From assembly GCA_020226215.1 (NCBI GenBank), contig CM035235.1, positions 7,763,151-7,827,150 of the forward strand: a stretch of DNA of 64,000 bases, given 5' to 3'. How positions within the stretch are numbered: the stretch's first letter is position 1; the number at the start of each line of letters is the position of its first letter. The translations under genes and the position numbers were made by a program. A model generated the notes under the pieces. The model saw only the letters and a program-made list of their open reading frames with translations. It was not told the DNA's origin and made no database searches. Of this stretch, positions 46,400 through 59,340 are shown piece by piece. The DNA comes from Sindora glabra. Its lineage: Eukaryota > Streptophyta > Magnoliopsida > Fabales > Fabaceae.

Positions 46400-47213
46400 T
46401 GATCCATTCTTTGGCAAGCATAATATTGGATCTTCTTGAGATCAAAGTTCCTTACACCATGCTTTCCCTTCTTCTTCTTGAAGGTTTTCTTACCCTAAGA
46501 ATTGGGCTCAATTTTTCTCTTATGGAACTTTTTGCCTTTCTTAGATTTAGGCTTAGAACTGAAAGGTCATGCACCTTCCGCCATATATGCTTATCCGGAG
46601 GATCTATAAGCCTCCATACATTCATATCATGTTTCAGATATCTCGCCACATCATTGAAAGTAACAATACTTTCATTGTGAGTTAGATTGACCTTCACATG
46701 TTTCTAACTTGCAAGAAGTGGCCTAATCACTGCTTGCACTTGCTATTCATCAAAAAGTGCATGTCATACAGCTTTTAGCTCACAAATTATGTTTGACATT
46801 TTACACAAATGTTGTTTCATTGGCATATTAGTTCAAAGTTTATATGTGTCAAATTTAATCGTGAGTCTTCTTAGTTTGGTAGCAGAAGTACTACCAAATT
46901 TCTCTTTTAGGGCAATCCACATTCCTTGGGTAGTGGGTTAATTCTTATATTCACACATGAGGTCATCCGCCATTGCACTTAAAAATGTAATGCGAGCTAT
47001 ACTATTCTTTTTCTTCCAAACAACATACACCTCAACATCTTTTCTATGTTAAGTTGTATTCCCATTTTTAGGTTCTAACATGACATTGTTCAAGACTTTT
47101 AAAGCATCTTGCTTCTCTAAGATATATGATCTTTTCTAATGCCAAATGTCCTAATTGTCCTTATTCAATTTATCACCTTTGTTTAATTTAGTAATTATGT
47201 TCTTGTTAGCCAT
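46400..47213 (-). pseudogene. copia gag remnant
   Basis: Minus-strand ATG at 47213-47211 opens MANKNIITKLNKGDKLN; then come ALKVLNNVMLEPKNG, AMADDLMCEYKN, WIALKEKFGS and VNLTHNESIVTFNDVARYLK, with several stops between. The order fits a copia Gag. An 81-codon open piece is at 46452-46697. Confidence 0.55.
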
Positions 47214-48800
47214 TCTACTAAATGTATGACACTACTTAATTCATGGCCAGGAGTTTATGTTTGTCATACCCCTATCGCATATTTACTTAAATACTATCAT
47301 TATTTTCTATCGAGATCATTCTCATGCAAATATCATATGTTATATCGCTCTTAAGTAAAAAAAATAGTATAAGAGATCCAACTCAAATGTAGGATTCAAT
47401 AATATAAATGTATACCAAATAAATATATTTAAACATTCATAAAATAGTAAATAGATTCAATAAGCATTCATCAATGTTCACAAAGTAGTCTCCATAAATC
47501 AAGAGAAATAAATACATCTAGAAAAAAGAAATTCATAACTAGTGTTTCTGTTCTAACTTTCTATTTTGAATTCAGAGCTTTCATCTCTTTAAAAGTGTTG
47601 AATACTTTTGGTGGATTTTTGGAATAAGCTAGTCCAAAGTTGTGTACATTCATAGTTTTGAGTGGACTTTTCAAGTGTGATCCCTTTTCTAGAATGCTAT
47701 GCCTAAAACGTCTCGTACTCTTCATGTTTGGGAATTATGACATCAAGATTGTTTTTCTCTAATTGCTTTTAAAGTAGCAGACTTCCTGTAGTCTCAGCTC
47801 TTCCATGAATTTTTCAAGGTCAAGATATTTGACGGTTCCTAATGTATAGTCTTTGCATTGTCATAGAGTCTTTTTAATTAGTTTCTATAAATTATCATTT
47901 GGAATTACATCCATTAGGGTATGAAAGCAAAGGTGTTTAGGAAATACCTTTCCTCTACGACTGAGATCCCTTTTTAGATCTTTGACTTCAAACAAGAAAT
48001 CTTTCATCAAGTAACATGTGTGTGTATTTCTTTTATATAATGAGTGCATCATTTCTTTTAGGTCTTTTGGAGTATCTATCCAATTTGATTCTTTAGGTTC
48101 TCCTCTTACACTCTTCATAAACCCATATGGATCATATTTTTCTCTAAACCACTATTCCATGTTTGTTTACAAAAAATAAACATAAAATACGATCAAAATA
48201 TGGTATTATTGCCACTTTTTAAATCAAAACAATGTTTTAGAAGCTTTAAAAATACATAAATAATACACCAATGGGTAGATCTTGAATTTAGAAAAATTTA
48301 AAGTTAAAATTTTCCTTTAAAGGACATTACACGTGCCTATGTATGCCTTTGCAATGCATCTATATGGAAAAATTATAGAAAAATGAAAAAATAGCCTTTT
48401 CCAACTCTCAATGATGGCACGTGAGGTCCATGCGCCGCCTTACGGGCTTTTTTCAACTACCAGAACCAATTGTAAGTGGAGGAAAATTTTTTTCTCTTTC
48501 TAACAAGGTATGACACATGGCAATTGGGTACTGAGGTGGGCCTTACGCACTACCTCCAAGAGTGAGAAGTTTTTTTTTTTGAATTTCTAGCTATGTGAAA
48601 CAATGTGTCATTTTTTACCATGTCAAAACAACGTGCCATTTTAGGGTTCATTTAGGCGACCCTCATGTCCAAAATGACATGTCATTTTTCATATGGCCAA
48701 AATAACATGTTGTTTAGGTCATCCCTGACCTCCAAACGGGTCGAGCCAACCTAATTTATAGACCCAATCAGGTCTATTCAACCTGAAACCATATTTTGGT
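47214..48800. other. unassigned stretch between two copia remnants
   Basis: A 77-codon minus ORF (47885-48118) reads as an ordinary, non-biased protein rich in Lys, Glu and Asp, but I do not recognise it. 48400-48780 is GC-richer with repeated ATGACATGT/AACGTGCCATTTT words. This may be the leader or LTR of one of the copia elements or a third element. Confidence 0.3.
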
Positions 48801-48809
48801 ATTGATAGT

Positions 48810-49485
48810 TTTATGTATGCACAAGTCTACATTCGTTTAGATATAACTTTTACTATTAGTGCGCTTAAAAGATACTTGAGTGATCCTAGAATAGATCATT
48901 AAAAAGTAGCTAAAAAGGTAATAAGGTATCTTCAAGGTATCAAGAATTATATGTTGACTAGTAGACAATCTAATTCACTTAAGGATGTTAGTTACTCAAA
49001 TTTTGATTATGCCTTATATATAGATGATTGTAAGTTAACATCTGGACACATCTTTATGATGTCTAGAGGAGTTGTCTCATGAAAAGTGTTAAACAAATAC
49101 TCACAGCTACCTCAACTATAGAAGCAAAGTTTTATTGTATATTGTGAGGCCACTCGTTAGGCTGTATGGTTGAGGAAGTTGATATCTGGCATGCAATTAA
49201 TTGATTCTATATCATGACCTCTACTAATTTTATTGTGATAATTCTTCTACTGTATACTTCTATCAGAATCACGGGAATTCTAGTTGTACTAAATATTTTG
49301 ATGTTAAATTCCTATTTGTTAGAGAGAAGATTGTTGGATCTCAAACTCGCATTGAACACATCTCTAGTAGAGTCATGCCAGCGGATCCATTGATCAAAGG
49401 CTTACATATAGGAGTATTTAAGAATCAAGTAACTCATATGGGTCTTGTTAAATCTTTTGATGAAATCTTAGTTTAGTGGGAGTTT
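48810..49485 (+). pseudogene. 3' end of a plus-strand copia pol (RT C-terminus and RNase H)
   Basis: The plus-strand reading has LMYAQVYIRLDITF, LKRYLSDPRIDH, KVIRYLQGIKNYMLT and an RNase H with a SGHIFMMSRGVVS segment. It then has the terminal part around 49330-49400 (ATTGAACACATCTCTAGTAG), interrupted by stops. It is opposite in strand to the neighbouring copia element, so it is a separate insertion truncated at its 5' side. Confidence 0.65.
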
Positions 49486-49507
49486 GAGATATGCTTGTTT
49501 TATTTGG

Positions 49508-49830
49508 TTGATGTCTGAGACCACTTATGTAATAATTACTTAGTTCAAATATTGAAACATTGGTCATGTGTTTGATATATCATTTGTTTCCCTATCAAAT
49601 TCAATGATTTGAGTTATTTCTCTTTTGAACCATGGTTGAAAGACTAACTTTATTTTGTTAATGCCTGAGACCACTTATGTAATAATCACTCAATTTGGAT
49701 ATTGAAACATTAGTGATATGTTTTATACATATATAAATCATTTGTTTCCCTATCAGATTCAATGATTTTGAGTTGTTTCTCTTCTAAGTTGTGCTCAAAA
49801 GACTAACTTTATTCTGTTCTCTTCAAATTA
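49508..49830 (+). repeat. 160-bp tandem repeat in the copia 3' untranslated region
   Basis: TGAGACCACTTATGTAATAA occurs in units starting at 49508 and 49668, each ending near GACTAACTTTATT. A third, partial unit follows. Confidence 0.75.
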
Positions 49831-49993
49831 TGAGATAATTATATTTAAACACCACCTATTTTCCTATCAGATTTAGTGATTCTGTATGGTCTCATTCTCT
49901 GAATTAAGTTGAAAGCTTAATGTATACTAATTGCTTAATTATTGTTGTTTCAAATATTCTATGTAATATATTAATGCTATCCAAGTGAGAGAT

Positions 49994-50300
49994 TGTTATA
50001 TAAAAATAAAATAAATAATTTATTTTAGATATATTTATATGGATTAATATTAATTAATTTATTAAAATATTTATTTAAGTAATAAATTTATGTTTTAACA
50101 TTAAGCATAGAACAGATTGAGCTCTAGTTCAATGTGTATAATTTATGATAGGTTGGATTATGCATAAGTCCATATGAGTAGAGGTCCCAACTTATAGCCC
50201 TTTAGTAGTCAGTAGCTTGCTATCACAAGTTTGACTTTAAATAGAGAGATCAAGGTTATCATTTAGTGATGCACAATAAGGATTACCACTTCTGAAAATA

Positions 50301-50340
<40 letters not shown>

Positions 50341-50483
50341 CAACCTAAGAGGTGAAGTAGGTTACAACTTTACTCATCACTATCATCAAAATCAATCATG
50401 ACTTCATCAAAGTATACATCAGATATGCTCATATTTTATTGTGATAATTTATACATTCATATTTATTAATCATATTGTCAACA
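49994..50483 (+). repeat. 3' LTR of the plus-strand copia element
   Basis: The purine tract AAGTGAGAGAT (49983-49993) is followed by TGTTATATAAAA; the other end is ATTGTCAACA. Includes a (CT)15 run. Sequence after 50504 is duplicon C, so the element lies at the left edge of that duplicon. Confidence 0.6.
50306..50335. repeat. (CT)15 microsatellite
   Basis: A pure CT run inside the copia LTR. Confidence 0.95.
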
Positions 50484-50680
50484 CATACTCCATATGAGAT
50501 ATTCTTGCCATAATATATTGAAATGAATATAAAAATTTAAGGATCACAACCATACATTTTTTTAAATCCCTTTTAATTCTCAAACTATGCTAAAATTATT
50601 AACATACTCCTAAATTTAGGAAAATTAAAAAAATAGTATACAAATTGGATTGATCTCAAATTTTAGCTACAAAACTCTTA

Positions 50681-51018
50681 GGTGGCATTTAGTTCACGGG
50701 ATCTTATATTCCCAGGAAAATCTACATTCCCGGGATTGTAATTCTTGGAAATTTAATTAATGCAAATAATATTTCTATGTTTGGTTCATTATAAATTTTT
50801 TTAGGAATATTTTAATATCACATTCCCATCCTATAAGAATTTGAGATACCCACCTCCCCCCATGAAAATATTTTGGGAGAATATTGGGCCAAAAGAACTC
50901 CTAAGAATGTGACATTTCCAAGTATTTTTTTTCAAACATTAAACCAAATATAGGAATATGATATTCTCTTAAAACATTTCCGGGAATGTTAAAAACATTC
51001 CATGAACTAAACGCCACT
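50681..51018. mobile_element. 338-bp MITE with TTA target duplication (PIF/Harbinger, Tourist-like)
   Basis: The left end is GGTGGCATTTAGTTCACGG; the right end, inverted, reads AGTGGCGTTTAGTTCATGG. TTA flanks both sides (50678-50680 and 51019-51021). The empty site, with a single TTA before AACCATACTT, is seen in duplicons A (about 14816) and B (about 36148). Confidence 0.75.
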
Positions 51019-52365
51019 TTAAACCATACTTAATTTTTCCACCAAATTTCATCCAAAACTAAACATATTTGCCTATCAAAATTGCCACAACTATTAGTTT
51101 TGACACTGCACTAACCTCACCGATGGAGACAGCTTGGTTAAGTCCTATTAATCTCCAAGATAGCAAAGTCAATTTTCACCCAACTGACCTTGCTCTCTGA
51201 GACAGCGAGACTCGTAGGTATTAAACCAAGCCATCCTCCTTGATGAAGTTGTGGCGGCCTATGGAAAAATATATTAAAAGAAACCTAGTTGATATTGTAA
51301 AGTGTAACAGTTTATTCAACTCAGCCAAGCTTTTGTTTTTCCGTTTATTATTGTTGAGTGGAGTTGGTGGATGTCCACGAAACAAAGTGTAGCAAAATTC
51401 TTACATGTATCAATTCAGCCCACCTGCGGATGTCCATAAAACTAATTGGTCCGGAATCTCTCATTACAAGGAAAATAAGTCAATAGAAAGAATCGCAAGT
51501 TTCACGCGTAAACTTTAGATTAAAATAATTATAAAAAAAAAGGTAGCTTATCATGAAAGCATGCTGAGGACTTAAAAAACTTGTTTTTGTCATAATGAAG
51601 GTTAAAGTTTTCCCTGAAATTTCTTTCCTTAAGCACCAACTACATGGTTCTTGTATCTTTCCTCTGCCCCTTCTCAAACGTTTCAATTGATAACTTATAT
51701 ATAATCAAGTTTCATTAATCGTCGATTGATTTCCGATATCAAATTCTTTAAACATCTAACGTCAATTAATCGTATGAATGGATTTTTTTACACATCTTTG
51801 GATGAGATAGTCACAATATAATAGATTGAAACAAAATAAAATTTTGAGAATTGTAATTTCTTGAATTTCTCAAGATTTTCATACTATGTCAAATTATGAA
51901 AATACTTCTAAACTGGAAAAATTAAAAAAATAATATACAAATTAGATTAATTCCAAATTTTATATACATGATACTCAAACAAGTTTTTTATTTTTTCACT
52001 GAATTTTACCAAAAATTGAATATATTTATCTGTTTAAATTGTCGCAACCATCAATTTGTAATAGTAAGCCAGTCTCACCGATGGAGATGTTTAACCTCCT
52101 AAACGACAAAGTCAATTTTCACTCACTTGTAATCAAAGACGGTGAAGCCCATAAGCAAGGTTCTAACTTGCGGTTGAACTTAGGACTGTAGTTTTATTGT
52201 GATTATTAAAAATATGGAAAAATTGGGAAAAGTATGGCTGTTATATCATAAAATTGCAAAGAATTATAAATGCGATGCAATTCACAACCGTAATATTACA
52301 TGCAAATCCATACTCGTAAGTATTAAACCAAATCATCCTCGTCGATGAAGTTGAGGTGGTTCGTG

Positions 52366-52369
<4 letters not shown>

Positions 52370-52401
<32 letters not shown>
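52370..52401. repeat. (TA)n microsatellite
   Basis: Sixteen TA units; duplicon A has six to seven at this place (about 16240). Confidence 0.9.
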
Positions 52402-52405
<4 letters not shown>

Positions 52406-52685
52406 AAAAATATCTAGTCGATATAAAGTGTAACAGTTTAAAATTAATTAAATACCAAAAAGAACTATTTAGTCAAAGAAAAAAAAGTGATCTACATTGT
52501 TGTGGATGTAGCAAAATTCTTACATGTACATTCAACTCAGCCTAGCTTCTGTCTTCCCGTTTATTATTGTTAAGTGGAGTTAGTGGATCAGATGAAGACC
52601 AAATGCGGATGTCCACGAGACTAATTGGTGCGTGTTATCTCTTGTTACAGAGAAAACAAGTCAACAGAAATTTTCACATGTAACA

Positions 52686-53144
52686 TGTAAGAATTTTCAA
52701 TTTTAAAATTTCATATATGATAATTAGAACACTATAAATATAAATTTATATTTATTTACCTGATAGATTTGCAATTATAATTGAATTTAGCAGAAACTAA
52801 TGAATTTTCCTCAACTAGATCTTTCTCTTCGTTCTTCTCCTTTGTGGCAGCTCTCAATAGGTAGAAACCGTGTATATGCGAGAAGTGAAGAGAGGACCTA
52901 ATCATAATCCTTATTTATAAAATTCTAGCAATCCTTCTCATAAAAGGATTATCGAGTCTTTAGGCTTATACAACTATCAAACCACACTAAATTATATAGA
53001 TGTGCTAAGCCCATATCTTTAAGATCATAATTTTAAATTAGGCTTCATGCATGTCGCACAATTGAGCTAAATTTTAATCAATCAATTTTATTAAACTAAA
53101 AAATTACCAATTAATAGTAGCTCACTTTATGAAAAATTTCAACA
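52686..53144 (-). repeat. 3' LTR of the minus-strand copia element (459 bp)
   Basis: On the minus strand it runs from TGTTGAAATTTTTCATAAAG to TTCTTACA. The adjoining 53145-53160, read on the minus strand as TGCTCAAGTGAGAGAA, is the polypurine tract. Confidence 0.75.
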
Positions 53145-53809
53145 TTCTCTCACTTGAGCAATATTAATTGGGTTTTACAAGAGTTTTAATAAAAATACAT
53201 ATTGAAAATAAGACACCAGATTGATTTATTAAAAAAACTTTTATATGGCCACAATTAAAAATAATTTAGCCCTCTGAAATAATATCATAACAATTCTATC
53301 TAATATAATCAACTAACACTGAATCATAACGGCCTTTATGCCTCTTATTGACATAAGACCAATCTATGATTACAAGTGTTAGTGACTTTATCGACAACGG
53401 ATTTTAGTGTGGTTGTGTAGTAAGAAAATAACATCAAATGTGATCAAACGTGCTATTTCCATTATCAGTCCTACATGACTTTTATAAACTTAATGAGAAA
53501 TCCATATACTTTATGTATGTCTCATTCATATTCTCAAAATTATTCAATGGTATCATTCTATGAGACATACTTTCTTGACATCAAAGTTAGACTTAAGATA
53601 GACACCAATATTAAGAAATAAAATTCCAATACTTATAAGTACATGTACAAGCAAGAATATATAATAGCATAAATTATCCACTTTATGATAAATATCTTAT
53701 AAAAAGAGGGTCTAATATAACAAATTGTAACATGAGAGTATCAAATACAAGGAATATGCTCTCACTAATTAAATATATCAAAAGACCCTAAAACACCCAT
53801 ACTCACAAC

Positions 53810-55130
53810 ATGTTTGCTAAAAATTGTAGGTCTCAATCCTTTAGTCAGAGAATCAGCAATCATGTTGTTTATATCAATATGCTCTATAGTAATGTCACCA
53901 TTTTTCACAAAATCTCTGACTTTAAGATATTTTATTTCCAAATGCTTAGATCCACATGTAGTTTTGTTTTTTTTTAAAACAACACATCAGATTTGTTATC
54001 ACAGTAAATTCTTAGTGGATTGGAGATGGAATCAATAATGTGAAGACTAGAGAAAAGATTTTTCTGCCAAATAGCTTGCGTAGCTACTCCATAATATGCA
54101 ATAAACTCAGCTTGCATGGTAGAAGAAGCCAAGAGCATTTATTTCACACTTTTCCAAGATACAGGTCCTCCAGCTAACATAAAAAATGTATCTTGAAGTG
54201 GATTTTATACCATCCTAAGAGCCAGCAAGGTCAAAATCTGTGTATCTAACAATCTCAAGATTGTTAACTTTTCTATAAATTAGCATGTAATATTTCATCT
54301 TTTGTAAGTACCTTAACACTTTCTTAACAGCAATCCAGTGATCCATGTCAGGGTTAGAAAGATACCTTCTAAGAACTCCTACTATAAATGCAATGTCTGG
54401 CCTAGTGCAGACCTGTGCATACATAAGACTCCCCACTACACTACAATAAGATATGTTCTTCATTGATTCTCTTTCTAAATCATTCTTAGGACATTGACTA
54501 ATGTTAAATTTATTACCATTTATAATAGGTGCATCCCCACCCTTACAATTTTGCATGTTAAATCTAGTAAGTACATGATCAATGTAAGACTTTTGTGAAA
54601 GTCCTAACAAAACTCTAGATCAGTCTCTGCAAATCTCTATTCCAAGAACAAATGAAGCATTTCCAAGATCTTTCATGTCAAAAATCTTAAACAATGATTG
54701 TTTAGTCTAATGTAGCAATCCATTATCATTACTAGCTAATAAAATATTATCCACATAGAGGATAATAAAAATGTACTTACTCCCACTAATCTCAAAATAT
54801 ATGCACTGATCAACTTTATTTTTCTCAAAGCCTATGGAAGTGATCATCTCATTAAATTTAAGATACCATTGCCTGGAAGCTTGTTTAAGCCCATAAATAA
54901 ACTTTTTAAGCCAACATACTAAATATTCTTTTCCAGGTTCTTAAAAACCTTCTAGCTGTACCATATAAACTTCTTCTCTCATATCCCCATTCAAAAAGGC
55001 TATCTTCACGTCCATTTAATAGAGCTCTAAGTCCAAGGCCATGATGATTCTAAAGGAATCTTTAGATAACACTAGTGAAAAGGTCTCATTATAGTTTATT
55101 CCTTCTTTTTGAGTAAATCTCTTTGGAATA
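53810..55130 (-). pseudogene. copia reverse transcriptase and RNase H, broken
   Basis: The ORF 54215-54610 (minus) carries SYIDHVLTRFNM, YSSVVGSLMY-like SYCSVVGSLMYAQVCTRPDI, WIAVKKVLRYLQ and the start of RNase H (TDFDLAGS). RNase H continues with GGPVSWKS, STMQAEFIAYYGV and YCDNKSDV in shifted frames to about 53810. 54610-55130 gives weaker RT segments. Confidence 0.75.
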
Positions 55131-55141
55131 GTCTGGGTACC

Positions 55142-55735
55142 TTATGAAGTACTAACGAGTAAATTAAGGTTTAGTTTTCTTTTTAAAAGGATTATAAATT
55201 CTAACTTATATAGGACACGAAAGTGGTTTAAGGTAGGTTTCCTGCCGGTCCATAGTTCAAAATGTGTTTTTGTTATATATTTGCTAGGTACTTTATTCAA
55301 TATATATAATGCGCATTTCATGGCTTCACCCCAAAGAGGTTCAGGAAGATTGGTTCTACTTATCATGCTCCTTATCATATCCTTAAGAGTGCAATTCCAC
55401 CTTTTAACCACATTATTTTGTTTAGGACTACCAAGCATAGTATATTGGGCAATTATCCAATTCTTTTGTAAGTATTAGGTAAATGGTCCTATATGTTGTC
55501 CAATTGTGCCATGTCTACTATAATACTCACCACCTCGATCAAATCTGATAATTTTGCTAAATTTTCTTAATTGTTTCTCTACCTCCATTTTAAAAATTTT
55601 AAAATTTTCAAAAGTATCAAACTTCTCCTTAATTAGGTATAGATAACCATAATAAAAAAAATTATCAATAAAAGTAACAAAATATTTATTACTATATAGA
55701 GTAGGAGTAAGTAGTCTACTAATATTAGTATGCAC
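55142..55735 (-). pseudogene. copia integrase core, broken
   Basis: Two ORFs: 55475-55735 holds FVTFIDNFFYYGYLYLIKEK and RFDRGGEYYS (the core Asp and Glu region). 55142-55438 holds SPKQNNVVKRWNCTLKDMIR, LPEPLWGEAMKCALYILN and ELWTGRKPTLNHFRV. A frame break separates them. Confidence 0.8.
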
Positions 55736-55891
55736 AATTTCTAAAAGGTCAAAACTTTGAGTGGCACCTTTGCCTATAGTCTTAGTTAACTTGCCCCTTA
55801 TACAATCAACACGTATCTAAGTTTTCAAAATTAAGAAAAGGTAAAGAACCATTTTTTATCAATCTATTAATTCTCTCATTTGAGATATGAC

Positions 55892-56338
55892 CTAATCTTT
55901 ATGCCATAACAAAAAAGACTTTTCACTAACTAAAGTTCTCTTAAACAATATGTTTTCAATATTCATACTACTGTATTCATTATTTTGGGCTAAGCATAAT
56001 TTATATAAATTGTCAACTAGTTTAAATTTACCAACAATTTTAGAATTTAAAAATAAATCAATTTTTCCATTCTTAATAATAAAATGATAACCATGTTTAT
56101 CCAAAACTGAAACTAAAATCAAATTTCTCCTAAAGGAGGGCACATAGAAAACATTTTCCAAAATTATTTCAAAACTAGACTCTAAATTTAAACCTATTAT
56201 TCCTATAAAACTAACTTCAACTTCGGCATTATTTCTAACTCTAAGCTTGAACCCTTTCTCACTTGGCTTCCGTTTGCTTTTGAATCCCTGCAAAGTAATA
56301 ACAATATGAACAGTTGCACCACTATTAAGCCATCGCAA
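55892..56338 (-). pseudogene. copia protease, active-site Asp lost
   Basis: Minus-strand ORF of 148 codons: WLNSGATVHI stands where the DSGAT active site belongs (Asp to Asn), followed by VFYVPSFRRNLILVSVLDK and the DNLYKL segment leading to the GAG-pre-integrase region. Confidence 0.75.
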
Positions 56339-56524
56339 ATTTAATGGTGTACTAACAAAATGGAATTCAAAACAAAATGAAAGCTAGTGGTTTACCTTCT
56401 TGCTTACCCTTTTTCTCTAACTAAGATTTATATTTGTGGTACTTGAATTTCTTATAACCTTTCCTTTTGCAGAAAAAATATTTATTTTCTTTCTTAATGA
56501 CAGCTTTAGGACCACTTAACCCTT

Positions 56525-57257
56525 TTATCTGATTAGTATCTTGACTTTTATTGTCCTAAAACTTATTAGGAATTTTTTACCTAAACTTCCTAAACTTGTT
56601 ATAATTTCTCTGGTGGGTAGGTTTGGAGTTAATGGTGAGTAAAGCACTCTCATTTTTCTCTCTTTTAAGTTTTTCCTCTTAAAAAACACATTTAGATATA
56701 AGATCATTGATACTCCAAACTTCATTCATGGTGTTATAGGCAATTTTAATTTAGGTGAACTCATGAGAAAGAGAATTGATGGCATGGTGAATAATGAATT
56801 TGTCAAGTAAGGTGATTTCATGGGAAGCTAATTTGTTTTTGATGTGGATCATTTTCATAATGAAGTTTCTAACATTTCTAACAAAATCATATCCCATACT
56901 TGTTAGCTCACTCATAAGATTCCCAACCTTAGAATTGTTGAATTTTTGGTACATTTGACTAATAGCATTATAAAGTTCTTTAGCATTCTCAGTCTCATCC
57001 AACTCACTCAAAAGATGCTTAGAGATAGATCTCTTAATAGCATGTAGGCATATGCGATTTGCTCAATCCCACTTGGCAAATAGCTCCTTTTGTTTAGTAG
57101 TACTTTGAGCAGTGATGGTTGTATGAAGATCAATACGTAAGGCTATGTCTATGTCACTCATAACTAAGGCAAAATTCAAGTCTTCATTCCATCTCTTATA
57201 GTTAGATCCATATAGAATCTCAATGGTAGCTTGATTGCCATTTACAACAAAAGTCAT
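56525..57257 (-). pseudogene. copia gag, broken into three frames
   Basis: 57063-57257 opens MTFVVNGNQATIEILYGSNY and continues KRWNEDLNFALVMSDIDIAL. 56751-57011 has LYNAISQMYQKFNNSKVGNL and HAINSLSHEF; 56525-56725 is the basic tail. The sequence around 56400-56470 (minus) would be the zinc knuckle, but no complete CCHC is readable. Confidence 0.7.
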
Positions 57258-59326
57258 TGTTCAAGACAAAAAATGCAACAATTAACCAATGGATAATTTA
57301 AGAAGAATATAAATAGCAACGATTCCTGATGTGCTATAATAACTAGAGAGTTTAGGAGTATCATCATACTCTCCCCTTTGGGTAGAGAATATGACATGCT
57401 AGTAATTACTCTCCTCATAAGGCTAATATGAAAATATCCAATTTTAAAAAATCCATCTCCTTTAAGTAGATAAATTTTCTAATTTGATATATTTCCAATT
57501 GTGATGCCTTATAACACATATTAAAATTATCTTACATAATAGCCCCTTTTGGGCAAGTGATTATATAAGATAATTATAATACTATCTCATGATTCTAAAT
57601 AAGAAAATATTTCACTAATCACTATAAATGAGTCACTTTGGCAGCCAATCATTTATAGTTACTAATAAAAAAAATTTCTTAAATTGGAAAAAAATAAATT
57701 ATCTGATATCTTAATTTATATACTCAACGATATGTATGCAATGGGCCATTCTTGAGAAGATGTCAAAACTTAATGCATCTCAATAAGCCCTCAAATATTG
57801 TTGTATAACAAAGTCTTGAATAAAATTTAAAAATTAACATAATTATAATATTTAATTTTTTTTTACTCTTCAAAAGAATTAGAATGAGTGAATATCATCA
57901 ATGAATACCTAGGAAAAATAAATTATTAAATATATTCTTTTATTTTTAAAAATAAAAATATAAAAAAAACCCAATATTTTTTCTCTTCCAATTTTTCCTT
58001 TAAAATTTTTTTCACTCCTCTTCTCAGTCGTGAGTAAATATGCTAAGTAGTAATAATGTTATGAGCAAGGAATACGATAGATACAGGTGCCTGAATGAAT
58101 GATGATAAAGTATTGACAAAACATAACGAAGCGATTGATAATGCGTTTTTTTTATTCCTACATTAGTGGACTTTCTTAAACCAAGAGTCCAAGATAAAGT
58201 AAATAATAATTTTATTGTCCCCGTATATTTAGGGATGTAATAACGCTTCACATTTCCTTGGAGCTTTATCCATTGTAATGTCTTGGGTCAAACTAGGGCA
58301 TCATGGGTACGTGATAAATGATTTGTTATCTTTATTATTAAAAGGAAAAAGAAGACAATTATTTATTTTAATTTATTTATATTTTTTGTTTTTATTTTCT
58401 GGAATGTACTGATGAAGGGAAGGAAGAATATGCGGCTAACTTTAGGCTTCATATATTTTTGTGAGAAATATCTTGCAGACAATAATCCTTTTTGCTTGCA
58501 TCTATAGTGATAAAATATTTAAAATAATATATAATATTCTATTTATTTAATATTATATATAAAGATCGTGATAAAAATAATATTTATAATTGTGAAAGAA
58601 AAAAGTTGTTCGTCTAGCACTTATTGAAGAAAAAAAATTCGGATGACAGATTATTTCAAGGACTCGTGTATTATTTTGTTCATTACAACGTGGCACGAAA
58701 TCATTTTCTCTATATATAGACACAAAATTTTTCTAGCAAAATATAGGATGTGTTTGTTTACTATTTTTAAAAATATTTTTTTATTTTTTATTCTTAAAAA
58801 ATTCTTTTTTTAAAAATAAAAAATAAATTTTAAATATTTTCTTAACTTATTATTTTATTCTTGATAATAATTTTATAATTAAATAAAACTTTCACTTAGT
58901 TATTTTACCAAACATCATTTATTCATTATTTTTTAATTCAAAAATAGTTTTTAAAAAAAATGAATTTTAAAAATAAAAAATGAAAACACATTCAAATACA
59001 CGCATATCTTCTGCCAAAATGGGCGGAACGTAAGGAGCAAGAGTTGAATTTTTCTTTTTTATTTTTTTTTCCTCTTTTTCTAGAGACTAAGAACTGATTG
59101 GGTTTGCTCGTCTTGCAACTACGGGGCCATATAGACAGAATATTAATTCAAATTCTTCTTTTAATAAAAAATTCATGATGATACATTAAAAAATTATAAA
59201 ATAAATATTATAAATTGATCATATGATTTTATTTTAAGAATCATACATATAAAATTTTATCATAAATCCTAAATCAAAATAATATGAAATATAATTAATT
59301 ATTTTGAGTTCTAATATCATACATAT
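57258..59326 (-). other. long untranslated leader of the copia element, with a MITE-like insertion
   Basis: About 2 kb separates the primer site from gag, much longer than usual in copia elements, so insertions are likely. One is proposed at 58746-58993; the rest (57258-58740) shows no recognised feature. The 75-codon minus ORF at 58024 is unsupported. Confidence 0.45.
58746..58993. mobile_element. probable MITE inside the copia leader
   Basis: GGATGTGTTTGTTTACTATT on the left and, inverted from the right, GAATGTGTTTTCATTTTTTA form imperfect terminal repeats of about 25 bp or more around an AT-rich core. The target duplication is not clear. Confidence 0.4.
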
Positions 59327-59340
59327 AAGATCTGATACCA
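59327..59340 (-). other. primer-binding site of the copia element
   Basis: The minus strand reads TGGTATCAGATCTT: eleven of the first twelve bases match the initiator-tRNA-Met site TGGTATCAGAGC. It abuts the 5' LTR. Confidence 0.75.

Larger units (their letters stand above)
41620..47213 (-). mobile_element. decayed Ty1/copia retrotransposon, minus strand
   Basis: On the minus strand, gag (47213 down), protease, integrase, RT and RNase H follow in copia order, each with many stops. The low-coordinate end (TGGGAAATTTT at 41620) abuts the intron of CRK B and may be the outer edge of the 3' LTR. 41620-43400 would then hold the LTR and 3' untranslated region. I could not find the matching LTR on the gag side. 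Confidence 0.7.
50504..52685 (+). other. Duplicon C, left part: doubled upstream region (units 50504-51705 and 51805-52685)
   Basis: Collinear with 14637 onward in A. Unit 1 is lengthened by a MITE (50681-51018). Unit 2 is split at 52685 by a complete copia element and resumes at 59960. Confidence 0.7.
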
